Positions 33,611 to 42,483 of a stretch of 64,000 nt of DNA are shown piece after piece (the first letter of the stretch is position 1; each line of letters begins with the position of its first letter). Both the position numbers and the translations under genes were made by a program. Origin of the DNA: Methanomassiliicoccus sp. (GTDB lineage: Archaea; Thermoplasmatota; Thermoplasmata; Methanomassiliicoccales; Methanomassiliicoccaceae); contig JAAYAX010000013.1 of the NCBI GenBank assembly GCA_012719175.1, forward strand, positions 62,001 to 126,000. The letters are read 5' to 3'. The notes below the pieces were generated by a model. That model was given only the letters and a program-made list of their open reading frames with translations, ran no database searches and was not told the origin of the DNA.

Positions 33611-34459
33611 CTATCCCATCTCGAAGCTGCTAACCCCGAAGACATGGTCCAGCTGAACGGCGGGAGGGTCCTTGGTATATATGCGCACGGTCCTGAAGAC
33701 CTCGGCCAAGTGGAGGATGTTCGCGAGGGTCATGCCCTCATGGTTGAAATCGGTGACATCAAGGAGGTATTTCTCGCCTGGAATCGTGGAGATGAGGCCG
33801 CGCAGCACCTTCTCCGCTGTGCGTCGGTTGTCGGCGAAGAGCGGACCTATCTTATGGCCAGTCCTGCATGGCCTGATGGCCCCGTAGCCAGCTATTGTCT
33901 CCTCCTGGAGCGACACCAGCACCGTGGTCCCTTCCTGGGAGAGAAAGGATTTGAGAAAGTCCTTTCGGGGGGCGGAAAAGATCCGGGCATCATATGCGGA
34001 GAGCTCGTCCCAGGGGATCTCGGTCCCGAGCACGAGGTCAGGATCATGGTCCCCGCCCCCCCATCCCCGGAACCGATGATTCCAATAGACTGGTCGAAAA
34101 CCCATCCTTTGATAGTGGGGGAGCAGGTGGGGAACGCCGTCAGCCCCGATGTTGCGTCCCTTTCCCTTATCCAGAACGTGCTCCACCATCCTTCTGCCGA
34201 TCCCCAGGCCACGCATGTCCTTGCGGACTATGTTGAATCCAAAGAAGCTAAGGTCACCGGGATAATCGATCAGCGATACAGAGGATATCATCTCGCCGGC
34301 GATCTCACCGGCGTAAAAGGCGGTGGGCGCAGCATCATAGAACGCCTCGGCATCGTGGAGACCGGGGTTCCATCCCTCCTTGTCAGCCCATTCAACGGCC
34401 GTGCCGACCTCGTCCCTGGTCATGTTCCTGATCGTCAGCGGTCCGGTCGGGCGGTACAT
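33611..34459 (-). CDS. GNAT-family acetyltransferase
   Basis: 282 residues with an N-terminal GNAT domain (about 1-140): MTRDEVGTAVEWADKEGWNPG start, core strand ISSVSLIDY, and the acetyl-CoA pyrophosphate loop VRKDMRGLGIGRRMVEH. The C-terminal half (about 150-280) resembles the second domain of YitI-like GNAT proteins (ETIAGYGAIRPCRTGHKIGPLFADN). Substrate unknown, possibly a small amine or a protein. It is on the opposite strand to ech and has a promoter-like AATTAATATTC about 25 bases upstream. Confidence 0.85.
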   Translation of the reverse strand: MYRPTGPLTIRNMTRDEVGTAVEWADKEGWNPGLHDAEAFYDAAPTAFYAGEIAGEMISSVSLIDYPGDLSFFGFNIVRKDMRGLGIGRRMVEHVLDKGKGRNIGADGVPHLLPHYQRMGFRPVYWNHRFRGWGGGDHDPDLVLGTEIPWDELSAYDARIFSAPRKDFLKSFLSQEGTTVLVSLQEETIAGYGAIRPCRTGHKIGPLFADNRRTAEKVLRGLISTIPGEKYLLDVTDFNHEGMTLANILHLAEVFRTVRIYTKDPPAVQLDHVFGVSSFEMG

Positions 34460-34573
34460 TTTTTATCGATGATCACCGTCCTGATATGAATATTAATTTT
34501 CTTCTATAAAACCCAGCGATGATAACGACCGGGGGGTTAGGAAAAGGAAGTAGAGCTGAAAGGGTTTGTCAGA

Positions 34574-35689
34574 TCAGCCAGAAGCACGGATCATCTCCAC
34601 GATGGCGTCCCCAGCCTGCCTTGTATTGAGCTTGCCTCCCATATCCGCAGTGACCAACCTTTGGTCCATGGCCCTCTTCACCGCCCATTCGATGAGCTTA
34701 CCGAGGTCCGGACGGCCCAGCTGATCAATCATCATCTTGGCCGCGAGGATGGCGGCGATAGGGTTGGCTTTTCCCTGTCCCGCGATATCAGGTGCGGAAC
34801 CGTGAACGGGCTCGAACATGGAGACCCCATGGGGATTGATGTTGCCCGATGCGGCCACTCCCAGTCCCCCCATGATCTCCGCCCCCAGGTCGGTGAGTAT
34901 ATCGCCGAACATGTTGGGGCAGGCCACGATACCAAAGCGCTCCGGAGACCTCACCAGGGCCATGGCCATGGCATCAACGTACATGAACTCCACGGGGATG
35001 CCATACTCCTCCGACTTCTGCTTGAAGATCCTCCTCCATAAATGGTACAGGTGGGTGCATATGTTGGCCTTGTCCGCGGCGGTGATCTTCTCCACCCCCC
35101 GGTTCCTGGCCATCTCGAACGCGTAATCGGCGAAGCGCTCGATGCCCTTGCTGGACATTATCCCTACCTCATAGGCGAACTCATAGTCGGAGGAGGATGT
35201 GGCCTCGACCTTGAGGTCCAGATCATAAAGGTGCCGCCTTATCGTGATCGTGGAGGTCGGTTCCTTCTTTTGGAAGGAGCCGCCCGCGCCCATGTAGAAG
35301 TCCTCGGTGTTCTCCCTCAAAAAGGTGATGTCAAAATCCCGCTCCCTCTTAAATGGAGTATATGGGTGCCATGACCTTGACGGACGCATGTTCACATACT
35401 GATCGAAACGTGTTCGCATGGTGATGAGGATCCCCTTTTCGAGGATGCCCGGAGCGACCCGGGGGTCACCTATGGCCCCGAAATAGATGGCATCTTTCTT
35501 TCCCAGGCGATCGATGTCCTCTTCGGTGAGCAGGTCCCCGGTCCGAAGGTACCTCTCCGAACCGATGGGGAACCACTCCCACTCAATGGAGAGCGATTCG
35601 ACCTCTGCTGCTGCATTCAGGACCTTGACCCCTTCAGCAATCACCTCTGGCCCGATGCCATCTCCAGGTACCACCGCGATCTTGTACAT
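34574..35689 (-). CDS. leuB: Isopropylmalate/isocitrate-family decarboxylating dehydrogenase (paralogue 1)
   Basis: 371 residues, NAD(P)-dependent beta-decarboxylating dehydrogenase. Motifs: [14 protein letters not shown], the substrate arginines in TRFDQYVNMRPSRSW, catalytic YEFAYE and KANICTHLYHLWRR, and the cofactor loop HGSAPDIAGQGKANP. It probably acts on 3-isopropylmalate, but homoisocitrate (coenzyme B, AksF) or 3-methylmalate are alternatives. A paralogue lies at 36008-37120. Its own promoter (AAATTATA on the minus strand near 35730) sits about 40 bases upstream, so it can be transcribed apart from leuC-D. Confidence 0.8.
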   Translation of the reverse strand: MYKIAVVPGDGIGPEVIAEGVKVLNAAAEVESLSIEWEWFPIGSERYLRTGDLLTEEDIDRLGKKDAIYFGAIGDPRVAPGILEKGILITMRTRFDQYVNMRPSRSWHPYTPFKRERDFDITFLRENTEDFYMGAGGSFQKKEPTSTITIRRHLYDLDLKVEATSSSDYEFAYEVGIMSSKGIERFADYAFEMARNRGVEKITAADKANICTHLYHLWRRIFKQKSEEYGIPVEFMYVDAMAMALVRSPERFGIVACPNMFGDILTDLGAEIMGGLGVAASGNINPHGVSMFEPVHGSAPDIAGQGKANPIAAILAAKMMIDQLGRPDLGKLIEWAVKRAMDQRLVTADMGGKLNTRQAGDAIVEMIRASG

Positions 35690-35755
35690 GCAAATTCCTC
35701 TGAAATGTGACCCTCAATGTCCAGCTCCTATAATTTGATAGTGGACGGAGTACGA

Positions 35756-35985
35756 TGTGTGATCATGATCTCACCAGCTTAGCACACCAACACACGGTCT
35801 ACGCATGTGCTGGCGACCCCTCCGCCTATAGCGGCAGGTGCTGATCCTGAGTCGGGGTCCCCGTGCGGGGATCGCAGGTGGACTGCATCATCATGCTGCG
35901 GCTACTGCCAGGGGCGATGAACCAAGGGATGTGGCGACCGCTATTCATAGCCGTCTGCTCAGGGTCGCCCCCACTCTTAGCCTTC
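35756..35985. ncRNA. Candidate structured RNA between the two dehydrogenase genes
   Basis: No plausible protein is encoded in this GC-rich gap. Several stems are visible: GACCCC (35815-35820) with GGGGTC (35854-35859) enclosing CCGC/GCGG (35822-35834); CCCC-GTGC-GGGG (35859-35870); CGCAG/CTGCG (35873-35900). At the end, GGGGCGA (35911-35917) pairs with TCGCCCC (35965-35971), but GGCGACC (35933-35939) competes for the same partner with GGTCGCC (35963-35969). Thus the 3' part can switch. I found none of the conserved segments of RNase P RNA, SRP RNA or 5S rRNA. Strand undecided. Confidence 0.45.
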
Positions 35986-36007
35986 CCGCCCTAAATGGGC
36001 TTGGACC

Positions 36008-37120
36008 TCAGAGCCTACGGATCTCCGCGGCCACCGCGTCACCGACCTCATGGGTCTTGGCGCTTCCTCCAAGGTCACGGGTATATATGCCCCTGTCAAG
36101 GGTGGCTCTCACAGCCTTCGTGACCAGGTTCCCCAGGTCCCTGCGGCCAAGGTTGTCCAGCATCATCTTCCCCGCCAGGATGGTGGCGAGCGGATTGATC
36201 TGGTCCAATCCCTTGTATTTCGGGGCGCTGCCATGGACCGGCTCGAACATCGAGATCCCTTGAGGGTTGATGTTGCCGCCGGGTGCCAGACCCAGACCCC
36301 CGGTTACCTCCGCTAGAAGGTCCGTAAGAATGTCCCCGAACATGTTGGGGGTGGCCACGATCCGGAACTTGTCCGGGTTCTTGACCAGGGCCATGGACAT
36401 GGCGTCAACGAACATGAAGCCGAAATCCATGCCGGCCTGCCGGCACTTCTCCGACCACACGTCCCGCCACATCCCATAGATGTCACTGCAGACATTGGCC
36501 TTGTCGATGATGGTTATGTAGTTCTCACCGACCATCTTCGTATAGTCGATCACGAAATCTGCGAAGCGTTCGGTGTTCTTCCGGGAGAGCAGGCCCACCT
36601 GGTACGCGTACTCGTCCACTACAGTGGATGAGGCCTTGACGTCGATGCTCATATGGTAGAGGTGCCTATCGATATCGAGCGTCCTCGAGTCCACCTGGTC
36701 CATGAACCTTCCACCAATTCCCACATAGAAATCTTCAGTGTTCTCCCGGAACACATCGATGTTAAAGTCCACATCCCTCTTCAGTCTCCCGAACGGCTTC
36801 CACATGGGCGCCGGACGGTGGTTTATGTACTGGTCAAAAGAGAAGCGCAGAGCCAGGAGGATGCCTTTCTCCAGAATTCCTGGTCTGACCCTATCATCCC
36901 CGGTCGCGCCCAGATAAATGGACTCGAACCTCCTCAGTTCCTCCACGTCCTCTGAGGTGAGGAGCTTGCCCGTGCTCAGATAACGTTCCGCATCTATCTG
37001 GAACTCTTGAAAGTCGAACTGGATGGAGTGGTTCTCGGCCAGTGCGTTCAAGACCTTCAATCCCTCATCGATCACCTCGGGTCCGATGCCGTCGCCCGGT
37101 ATCACAGCTACTTGATGCAT
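36008..37120 (-). CDS. Isopropylmalate/isocitrate-family decarboxylating dehydrogenase (paralogue 2)
   Basis: 370 residues from the ATG at 37120, chosen because GGAGG lies eight bases upstream. Motifs match the family: [61 protein letters not shown]. It overlaps leuD by 13 bases, so it is co-translated with the isomerase subunits. Since a second copy follows, one may serve leucine and the other isoleucine (citramalate route) or coenzyme B chain extension (AksF, expected in methanogens). Operon position makes this one the likelier partner of LeuCD; sequence alone does not decide. Confidence 0.8.
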   Translation of the reverse strand: MHQVAVIPGDGIGPEVIDEGLKVLNALAENHSIQFDFQEFQIDAERYLSTGKLLTSEDVEELRRFESIYLGATGDDRVRPGILEKGILLALRFSFDQYINHRPAPMWKPFGRLKRDVDFNIDVFRENTEDFYVGIGGRFMDQVDSRTLDIDRHLYHMSIDVKASSTVVDEYAYQVGLLSRKNTERFADFVIDYTKMVGENYITIIDKANVCSDIYGMWRDVWSEKCRQAGMDFGFMFVDAMSMALVKNPDKFRIVATPNMFGDILTDLLAEVTGGLGLAPGGNINPQGISMFEPVHGSAPKYKGLDQINPLATILAGKMMLDNLGRRDLGNLVTKAVRATLDRGIYTRDLGGSAKTHEVGDAVAAEIRRL

Positions 37121-37602
37121 TTTTTTTCCTCCCTGATCTTGGCCATCAGCCCCCCTCTGTCCATCAGGTCCTTGATGAACGGAGGGAACGGGGCGAAGCG
37201 CCATTCCATCCCTTTGGTCTCGTTCACGATCTTACCGTTCTGAACATCGATAGTAAGGACGTTACCCTCATCAGCATCTATCTTGCACTCGATGGGCAGC
37301 ATGCCGACGTTGATGGAGTTGCGATAGAATATTCGAGCATAGGACTCTGCGATCACGCAGGTGATCCCCGCCTGCTTGATGGCACGGGGCGCATGCTCCC
37401 TCGAGGACCCGCAGCCGAAGTTCTTCCCGGCCACGATGATGTCGCCCTTGTTCACGCTCTTGGCCATCTCCGGACGGACCCTCTCGAAGAGGAAATCGCC
37501 CAGGCAGTTGTTGTTCTGGCTGATGAGCCTTTCCGCGGGTATGATCTGATCGGTGTCCACATGGTCATCGAAGCGCCATGCTCTCCCCCTTAGTTCGTTC
37601 AC
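37108..37602 (-). CDS. leuD: Isopropylmalate isomerase-type small subunit (swivel domain)
   Basis: About 164 residues from a GTG overlapping the leuC stop codon by four bases. It is the aconitase swivel domain: WRFDDHVDTDQIIPAERL at the start and CGSSREHAPRAIKQAG near residue 60. With LeuC it isomerises 2-alkylmalates (isopropylmalate, citramalate or homocitrate). The family of archaeal small subunits includes both LeuD and AksE (HacB); the loop before the CGSSREHAP motif, which sets specificity, reads YLGDFLFER-like (CLGDFLFERVRPE), so the substrate needs testing. Confidence 0.88.
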   Translation of the reverse strand: MNELRGRAWRFDDHVDTDQIIPAERLISQNNNCLGDFLFERVRPEMAKSVNKGDIIVAGKNFGCGSSREHAPRAIKQAGITCVIAESYARIFYRNSINVGMLPIECKIDADEGNVLTIDVQNGKIVNETKGMEWRFAPFPPFIKDLMDRGGLMAKIREEKKCIK

Positions 37603-38855
37603 TGTATCGCCTCCGGTGCCACGATCCTTCCGGCCACAGCGCTCGCCGCCACCACTGCTGGCCCGGCGAGGTACACCTCCGAATCCTTGTGCCCCATACG
37701 GCCGATGAAGTTGCGGTTGGTGGATGACACGCACTTCTCCCCTTTGGCTAGAACGCCCATGTGTCCCCCCAGGCAGGCCGCGCAAGTCGGTCCGGAGACG
37801 AAGGCCCCCGACCGTACGAACTCGGCCAGCAGCCCCTCCTCAATAGCTTGCTGGTACACCTGCGTAGAAGCAGGTACCACCACCATTCGCACGTCCCGAT
37901 GCACCTTCTTGCCCTTCATGACCTGGGCAGCGATGCGTAGGTCCTCGATCCGTCCGTTGGTGCACGAGCCCAGGAACGCCTGGTCGATGGCCACGTCCAC
38001 CTCTGCCGCAGGCTTACCGTTGCTGGGAAGATGGGGAAGGGCGACCATATAGTCGAGAGCGCCGAGGTCGTACTCCAGCGTACGTCCGTACACCGCCCCG
38101 GGATCGGGCGCCACCGGCGTGTAGCTACCTCTGACCTTTCCTTGAAGGTATGAAACGGTTCGCTCATCGCATGGGAATATCCCCGCCTTTCCCCCGGCCT
38201 CGATGGCCATGTTGCTGACCGTGAGACGGTCGGAGACCGGGACGCTGGCCACCCCGACGCCGGAGAACTCGAAGGCCTTGTAATTCGCTCCATCGACGCC
38301 GATGTCGGTGATTATCCTGATTATCAGGTCCTTGCCGGATACCAGCCCGCGGAACCTACCGCTGAGGCGGACATCGATGGCCTCGGGCACCTTGAACCAC
38401 AGGCGTCCCTCAGCAAAGCAAGCGGCCGCCTCGGTGCTGCCGATGCCCGTGGAAAAGGCGTTTATCCCTCCATAGGTGCAGGTGTGGGAGTCGGCCCCCA
38501 CTATGAGGCGCCCGGGTGCGGCGAATCCCTCGTCCACCATCACCTGATGGCAAACACCCCCCCTGCCTACCTCGAAGTAGTGGGGAAGGGAATACTTCTG
38601 GACGAAGCGTCTCATCTCCGCGGCCTGCTCGGCGGAGGCGACGTCCTTGTTGGGGACGAAATGATCGGGGATGAGCACGATCTTGTCCTTCTTAGGCTCG
38701 CATTCCAGTGACTCGAACTCCTGGAACGCCAGAGGGGCCGTCACATCATTCGCCATTACGTAGTCTATCTCCGCCTCCACGATCTGGCCGGCGTGGGCCT
38801 CCACCCCGGAATGGGCGGACATGATCTTTTCGGATATGGTCTTTGATCCTGACAT
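37599..38855 (-). CDS. leuC: Isopropylmalate isomerase-type large subunit (aconitase domain)
   Basis: 418 residues, the usual archaeal LeuC/AksD length. [4Fe-4S] cysteines are visible in GSCTNGRIEDL and GPTCAACLGGHMG, with the histidine region DSHTCTYGGINAFSTG. It catalyses dehydration/hydration of 2-alkylmalates together with LeuD. It follows leuA by 13 bases and is translationally coupled to leuD. Isoleucine (citramalate), leucine and coenzyme B pathways share this type of enzyme; the neighbouring synthase points to branched-chain amino acids. Confidence 0.9.
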   Translation of the reverse strand: MSGSKTISEKIMSAHSGVEAHAGQIVEAEIDYVMANDVTAPLAFQEFESLECEPKKDKIVLIPDHFVPNKDVASAEQAAEMRRFVQKYSLPHYFEVGRGGVCHQVMVDEGFAAPGRLIVGADSHTCTYGGINAFSTGIGSTEAAACFAEGRLWFKVPEAIDVRLSGRFRGLVSGKDLIIRIITDIGVDGANYKAFEFSGVGVASVPVSDRLTVSNMAIEAGGKAGIFPCDERTVSYLQGKVRGSYTPVAPDPGAVYGRTLEYDLGALDYMVALPHLPSNGKPAAEVDVAIDQAFLGSCTNGRIEDLRIAAQVMKGKKVHRDVRMVVVPASTQVYQQAIEEGLLAEFVRSGAFVSGPTCAACLGGHMGVLAKGEKCVSSTNRNFIGRMGHKDSEVYLAGPAVVAASAVAGRIVAPEAIQ

Positions 38856-38868
38856 CTGAAATCTCCCT

Positions 38869-40455
38869 TCAACGGCTGAACAGGCGGTCCAGAGCTTCCA
38901 TGGTAGAGTCCACGCTGGTCTGAACGATGTCCGTACCCACGGCCTTGCCTATGGACATGGTCTTCTTACCGCCGTTCCTTGATACCCTGACGGTCACCTC
39001 GCAGAGGGAATCGCTCCCCCCAGTGATGGCGCTGAGGCGATATTCCTCAAGGGATATGTCATTACCCATGACCGCCTTGATGGCGTTTATGGCCGCGTCC
39101 ACCGGCCCGATGCCGATGGCGGTGCCGGTCTTCTTCTCCCCATGGACATCTATGGACACCACCGCAGTGGGCGTGGTGTTCATGCCGGTGAACACCGCGA
39201 ACTCCTTGAGCTTCACCTGGTTGACCTCTCTCTTTCCCACGATGTGGGATGCCAGCGCCACAAGCTCGGCGTCGTCGACATCTTTTCCGCCATCGGCGAG
39301 CTTCTTCACCTTGTCCACTATCTGGGCGATCTGCTCATCAGTGATCTCCATGCCATACTCCCTGAGCTTCTCCTTCACGGAGTGGGCGCCCGTGTGCTTC
39401 CCGATGACGATGCTCCTCTGCACCCCCACCATCTCTGGCCCGAAGGCCTCGTAGGTGGAGGGATCGCCCAGCACCCCGTGGACATGTATCCCTGACTCAT
39501 GGGCGAAGGCGTTGTTGCCTATGATGGCCTTGTTGCCCGGAATAGCATAACCGGTCAGTCGGCTGACCAGTTTGGAGGTGGGACCGATCTTGCGGGTATC
39601 AATGGACATCTCCGTGCCGTAGAACGCCATGAGCGATAGGACCGCTTCCTCCAGCGCTGCGTTCCCTGCCCTTTCCCCCAGGCCGTTGACCGTGACGTGC
39701 ATCTGCTGCGCTCCCTGACGGACGGCAGAGATGGAGTTGGCGACGGCCAGACCGAAATCGTCGTGGCAGTGCACCGAGATAGGTACCTTGGTCACGGTCA
39801 TGAGTTCCTTTATCAGGTACTCCATGGCCGAGGGCGAGATCGTCCCTACGGTGTCCGGCACGTTGATCTTGTCCACTCCTGCATTCTGAACAGCGATGTG
39901 CATGTCCTTGAGGAAGTCCAGGTCGGTCCGGGTAGCGTCCTCGCAGGAGAACTCCACGGTAAGGCCTCGCGATTTGGCGTACTCGATCGACTCCACCGCC
40001 TTGGCCATCACCTCGGGACGGGTCATCTTCAGCTTGTGCTTGAGGTGAATGTCCGATGTAGCGATGAACGTGTGCACGTAATCGAGACCACAGTCCGCGG
40101 CCACATCAATATCCCGCTTCACGCACCTCGCCAGGCCGCATATCCGCGATCTCAGGCCGAGCTTGGCTATCTTCCCTACAGCCTCCTGCTCACCTACAGA
40201 GGCTGCAGGGAAGCCCGCCTCGATCACGTCCACTCCCAGCTCGTCCAGGGCCTGCGCTATGATGATCTTGTCTTCCGCTGAGAGCGCTATGCCTGGGGTC
40301 TGTTCACCATCGCGGAGGGTGGTATCGAACACCATTACCCTCGACGGCAGGGTATCGGCCTTGACCACATTGTTGAACTGGCTGGTGTACACTCTCTTTC
40401 GGTCCAGCGGGGGACGGAGGGCTCTAGTTTGGACTGTAGCACTTTGGTCGACCAT
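38869..40455 (-). CDS. leuA: 2-isopropylmalate synthase / citramalate synthase family enzyme
   Basis: About 528 residues from the ATG at 40455 (TGAGGCG about ten bases upstream); a TTG 33 bases earlier is weaker. The HMGL-like barrel shows DTTLRDGEQTPG, the metal motif VHCHDDFGLAVAN and HESGIHVHGVLGD. Residues about 400-528 form the LeuA regulatory domain, which gives product feedback; AksA homocitrate synthases lack it. So this is LeuA or CimA. It is the first gene of leuA-C-D and is preceded by a candidate leader ORF. Confidence 0.88.
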   Translation of the reverse strand: MVDQSATVQTRALRPPLDRKRVYTSQFNNVVKADTLPSRVMVFDTTLRDGEQTPGIALSAEDKIIIAQALDELGVDVIEAGFPAASVGEQEAVGKIAKLGLRSRICGLARCVKRDIDVAADCGLDYVHTFIATSDIHLKHKLKMTRPEVMAKAVESIEYAKSRGLTVEFSCEDATRTDLDFLKDMHIAVQNAGVDKINVPDTVGTISPSAMEYLIKELMTVTKVPISVHCHDDFGLAVANSISAVRQGAQQMHVTVNGLGERAGNAALEEAVLSLMAFYGTEMSIDTRKIGPTSKLVSRLTGYAIPGNKAIIGNNAFAHESGIHVHGVLGDPSTYEAFGPEMVGVQRSIVIGKHTGAHSVKEKLREYGMEITDEQIAQIVDKVKKLADGGKDVDDAELVALASHIVGKREVNQVKLKEFAVFTGMNTTPTAVVSIDVHGEKKTGTAIGIGPVDAAINAIKAVMGNDISLEEYRLSAITGGSDSLCEVTVRVSRNGGKKTMSIGKAVGTDIVQTSVDSTMEALDRLFSR

Positions 40456-40457
40456 AG

Positions 40458-40568
40458 TAATCGCCTCAGGTTGCCCAGGATTCAGCAATGTGTCTAATAC
40501 TCACGCAAAATCAATGCCAGTTTGGTGGCGATGATGCACATTGCTTCGGGCCTCGTTATCGGCGATTA
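40458..40568 (-). promoter_or_regulatory. leuA 5' leader with complementary segment to the ribosome site
   Basis: The box A TTATATA (minus strand, 40586-40592) predicts a start near 40562, giving a leader of about 105 bases. GGCGATTA over the leuA ribosome site (40458-40465) is the exact complement of an eight-base segment at 40561-40568, at or just before the predicted start. If transcription begins a few bases earlier than estimated, the two could pair and hide the site. The candidate leader ORF lies between them. Confidence 0.35.
40494..40541 (-). CDS. Candidate branched-chain leader peptide upstream of leuA
   Basis: A 15-codon frame reading MCIIATKLALILREY, ending in TAG 38 bases before the leuA ATG. 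It starts with ATG and has GAGG nine bases upstream. Six of 15 residues are Ile or Leu, a pattern resembling the leu/ilv attenuation leaders of bacteria. Too short for routine gene finding and not proven; see the finding. Confidence 0.35.
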   Translation of the reverse strand: MCIIATKLALILREY

Positions 40569-40784
40569 TCGGAATCCTATATCGGTATATAATCTTTAGT
40601 TTCAAGAGCGGAAGGAGACAAGGGAACCTATCTCGCCCTAATGATAGGTGAGAGCGGTCCGGCAAACGTTAACTTGATATTTTTTCATGTGAGCGTACAA
40701 GTTCACAGCTCTCTTCAATATTAGGCCAATGTCCGGATGGATGACCTGAATAATTAATAACAGAGAGATGCCTAAAACTATTGA

Positions 40785-41729
40785 ATGGATGCACTGGTCT
40801 TCGGTCCTGTTCCCTCCCGCAGGTTCGGGAGTTCCCTGGGAGTGAATCCTGTCCCCTTCAAGACATGCAACTACTCATGTGTCTACTGCCAGTTGGGAAG
40901 TTCAACGTCCTTGAGGACGGAAAGGCGAGAGTATTATCCTACATCACAGGTGGTCGAAGAGATACGCGCTGCCCTTGAGGCCATCAATGGTCAGGTTGAC
41001 TTCGTGACGTTCATGGGTGAGGGAGAGCCGACCCTGGCCTCCAACCTGGGCGATATGATGAGGGGGGTCAGTGAGTTCTGGGAAGGGGGTATCTCCCTAA
41101 TCACAAACGGCTCCCTGTTCTCCCGACCGGAGGTCAGGGTGGATGCCATGGCGTTCGATGTCATCTCACCCACGGTCTCAGCGGGGGATGAGGTCACCTT
41201 CAGGAGATTGCACCGCCCCCATCGTAAGTTCACTTTCAGCAGGACGCTGGAAGGCCTTGTCGATCTCAGAAGGACATTTCAGGGAGAGATCTGGGCGGAG
41301 GTCATGCTCGTGCGCGGTATCAACGATTCTCAACAGTCCCTTGACAATATCAGAGACGCCATACGTTTAATCGGTGCGGACCGAACATATATCACCGTCC
41401 CCACACGCCCTCCGGCAGATGGCCGTATCTCTGCTCCGGAGCCAGAGGTCTTAAGACGGGCGCTTGATTCATTACCTGGTGCCGTGGACATGACCGGCCC
41501 GGAGGCCGGCACCTTCGAAGCCCGCTCCGGAGATCCGATCGACCATTTACTGGCCATTGTTGCGAACCATCCCTTGCGTGAAGATCAGGTTGTGGGCATC
41601 CTATCGAGCCGGTATTCCGAGCGGGATGTGGCCGATGTCGTGAAGATGTTGGTCGATGAGAAGAAGCTGGAGAGAAAGCAGTATGGAAGGACCTTCTTTT
41701 ACATCTCACCACCAGCGGTAGGCTGCTGA
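40785..41729 (+). CDS. Radical SAM protein of the COG0731 type
   Basis: 314 residues. The radical SAM cluster motif is C-x3-C-x2-C in CNYSCVYC, preceded by the family start VFGPVPSRRFG and followed by FMGEGEPTL (SAM-binding GxGEP). The C-terminal part (about 245-314) looks like a winged helix. COG0731 proteins are related to the wyosine enzyme TYW1 but lack its flavodoxin part; their archaeal function is unknown. A box A-like TTAATAA lies about 25 bases before the ATG, so the mRNA is probably leaderless. Confidence 0.85.
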   Translation: MDALVFGPVPSRRFGSSLGVNPVPFKTCNYSCVYCQLGSSTSLRTERREYYPTSQVVEEIRAALEAINGQVDFVTFMGEGEPTLASNLGDMMRGVSEFWEGGISLITNGSLFSRPEVRVDAMAFDVISPTVSAGDEVTFRRLHRPHRKFTFSRTLEGLVDLRRTFQGEIWAEVMLVRGINDSQQSLDNIRDAIRLIGADRTYITVPTRPPADGRISAPEPEVLRRALDSLPGAVDMTGPEAGTFEARSGDPIDHLLAIVANHPLREDQVVGILSSRYSERDVADVVKMLVDEKKLERKQYGRTFFYISPPAVGC

Positions 41730-41853
41730 TACGTGCGTAGGAGGGTCAGGGTTCTAATGGAGGTCACCATACGTCCTGATCGCTTAGAACGTTGAAATTT
41801 CTCCAGATGGGGTTGTGCTCTTCCAGAACGGTGGTACACTGGTACGGCTCTTA

Positions 41854-42483
41854 TCACACCCCGCGTCTTTCGCCCCAGATTATCTTGTGGAGCTGTGGTA
41901 GAACGCGCACCCACAGTTTGTCCTCGAGGACCCACCCTGCTAGAGGAAGAAGGTCGGTCCCTCCGGCGGGGGTCATGATGACCGGGGCATTGATATCTTG
42001 CTCGCTCAGGACCTTCTTGGCGAACAGATAATCGATGCGGTCAGCGATGACGAACTTGAGCTGGTCCCGGAGCGAGAGGAAACCGAGGTTATCGTAAAGG
42101 TTATGAGTGCTCATGCCCGAGCTGGGGCACTTGAGGTCCATGGATATCATTATCTCCTCGGAGCTGGGAAGCCGGTCCAATGGAAGAGAGCCGTTGGTCT
42201 CGATGGTGATGTGGTATCCATCGTCCAGCAGCATATCGATCAGCTGATAGATGTCCTTCTGGATGAGAGGCTCCCCTCCCGTCAGGCTCACAAAGGGGGC
42301 ACCATAGCCGTCCACGGCGGCGCTGATCTCCTCCGCCGCCATGTCCTTTCCGCCCTCGCGAGCGTAGCGGGTATCGCACCAGGAGCAGTCCAGGTTGCAA
42401 CCCACGGTCCTCACGAATGTCGTTGGCATCCCTATCAGAACACCCTCTCCCTGCAAGGAGAAAAAGATCTCCGATATCCTCAT
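41854..42483 (-). CDS. queE: 7-carboxy-7-deazaguanine synthase
   Basis: 209 residues. QueE turns 6-carboxytetrahydropterin into 7-carboxy-7-deazaguanine using a radical SAM cluster, here CNLDCSWCDT, with the family start FFSLQGEGVLIGMPTTFVR and the SAM loop LTGGEPLIQ. It overlaps queC by four bases. In archaea this pathway supplies preQ0 for archaeosine in tRNA, so the cluster queD-C-E serves tRNA modification. Confidence 0.94.
   Translation of the reverse strand: MRISEIFFSLQGEGVLIGMPTTFVRTVGCNLDCSWCDTRYAREGGKDMAAEEISAAVDGYGAPFVSLTGGEPLIQKDIYQLIDMLLDDGYHITIETNGSLPLDRLPSSEEIMISMDLKCPSSGMSTHNLYDNLGFLSLRDQLKFVIADRIDYLFAKKVLSEQDINAPVIMTPAGGTDLLPLAGWVLEDKLWVRVLPQLHKIIWGERRGV

Noticed and set aside
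35756-35985. Idea that the structured element is RNase P RNA, SRP RNA or 5S rRNA
   Set aside because: Conserved core segments of these RNAs were not found on either strand.
35838-36263. Plus-strand open frame across the structured element
   Set aside because: It overlaps the end of a clear dehydrogenase gene, and stems explain its composition better.
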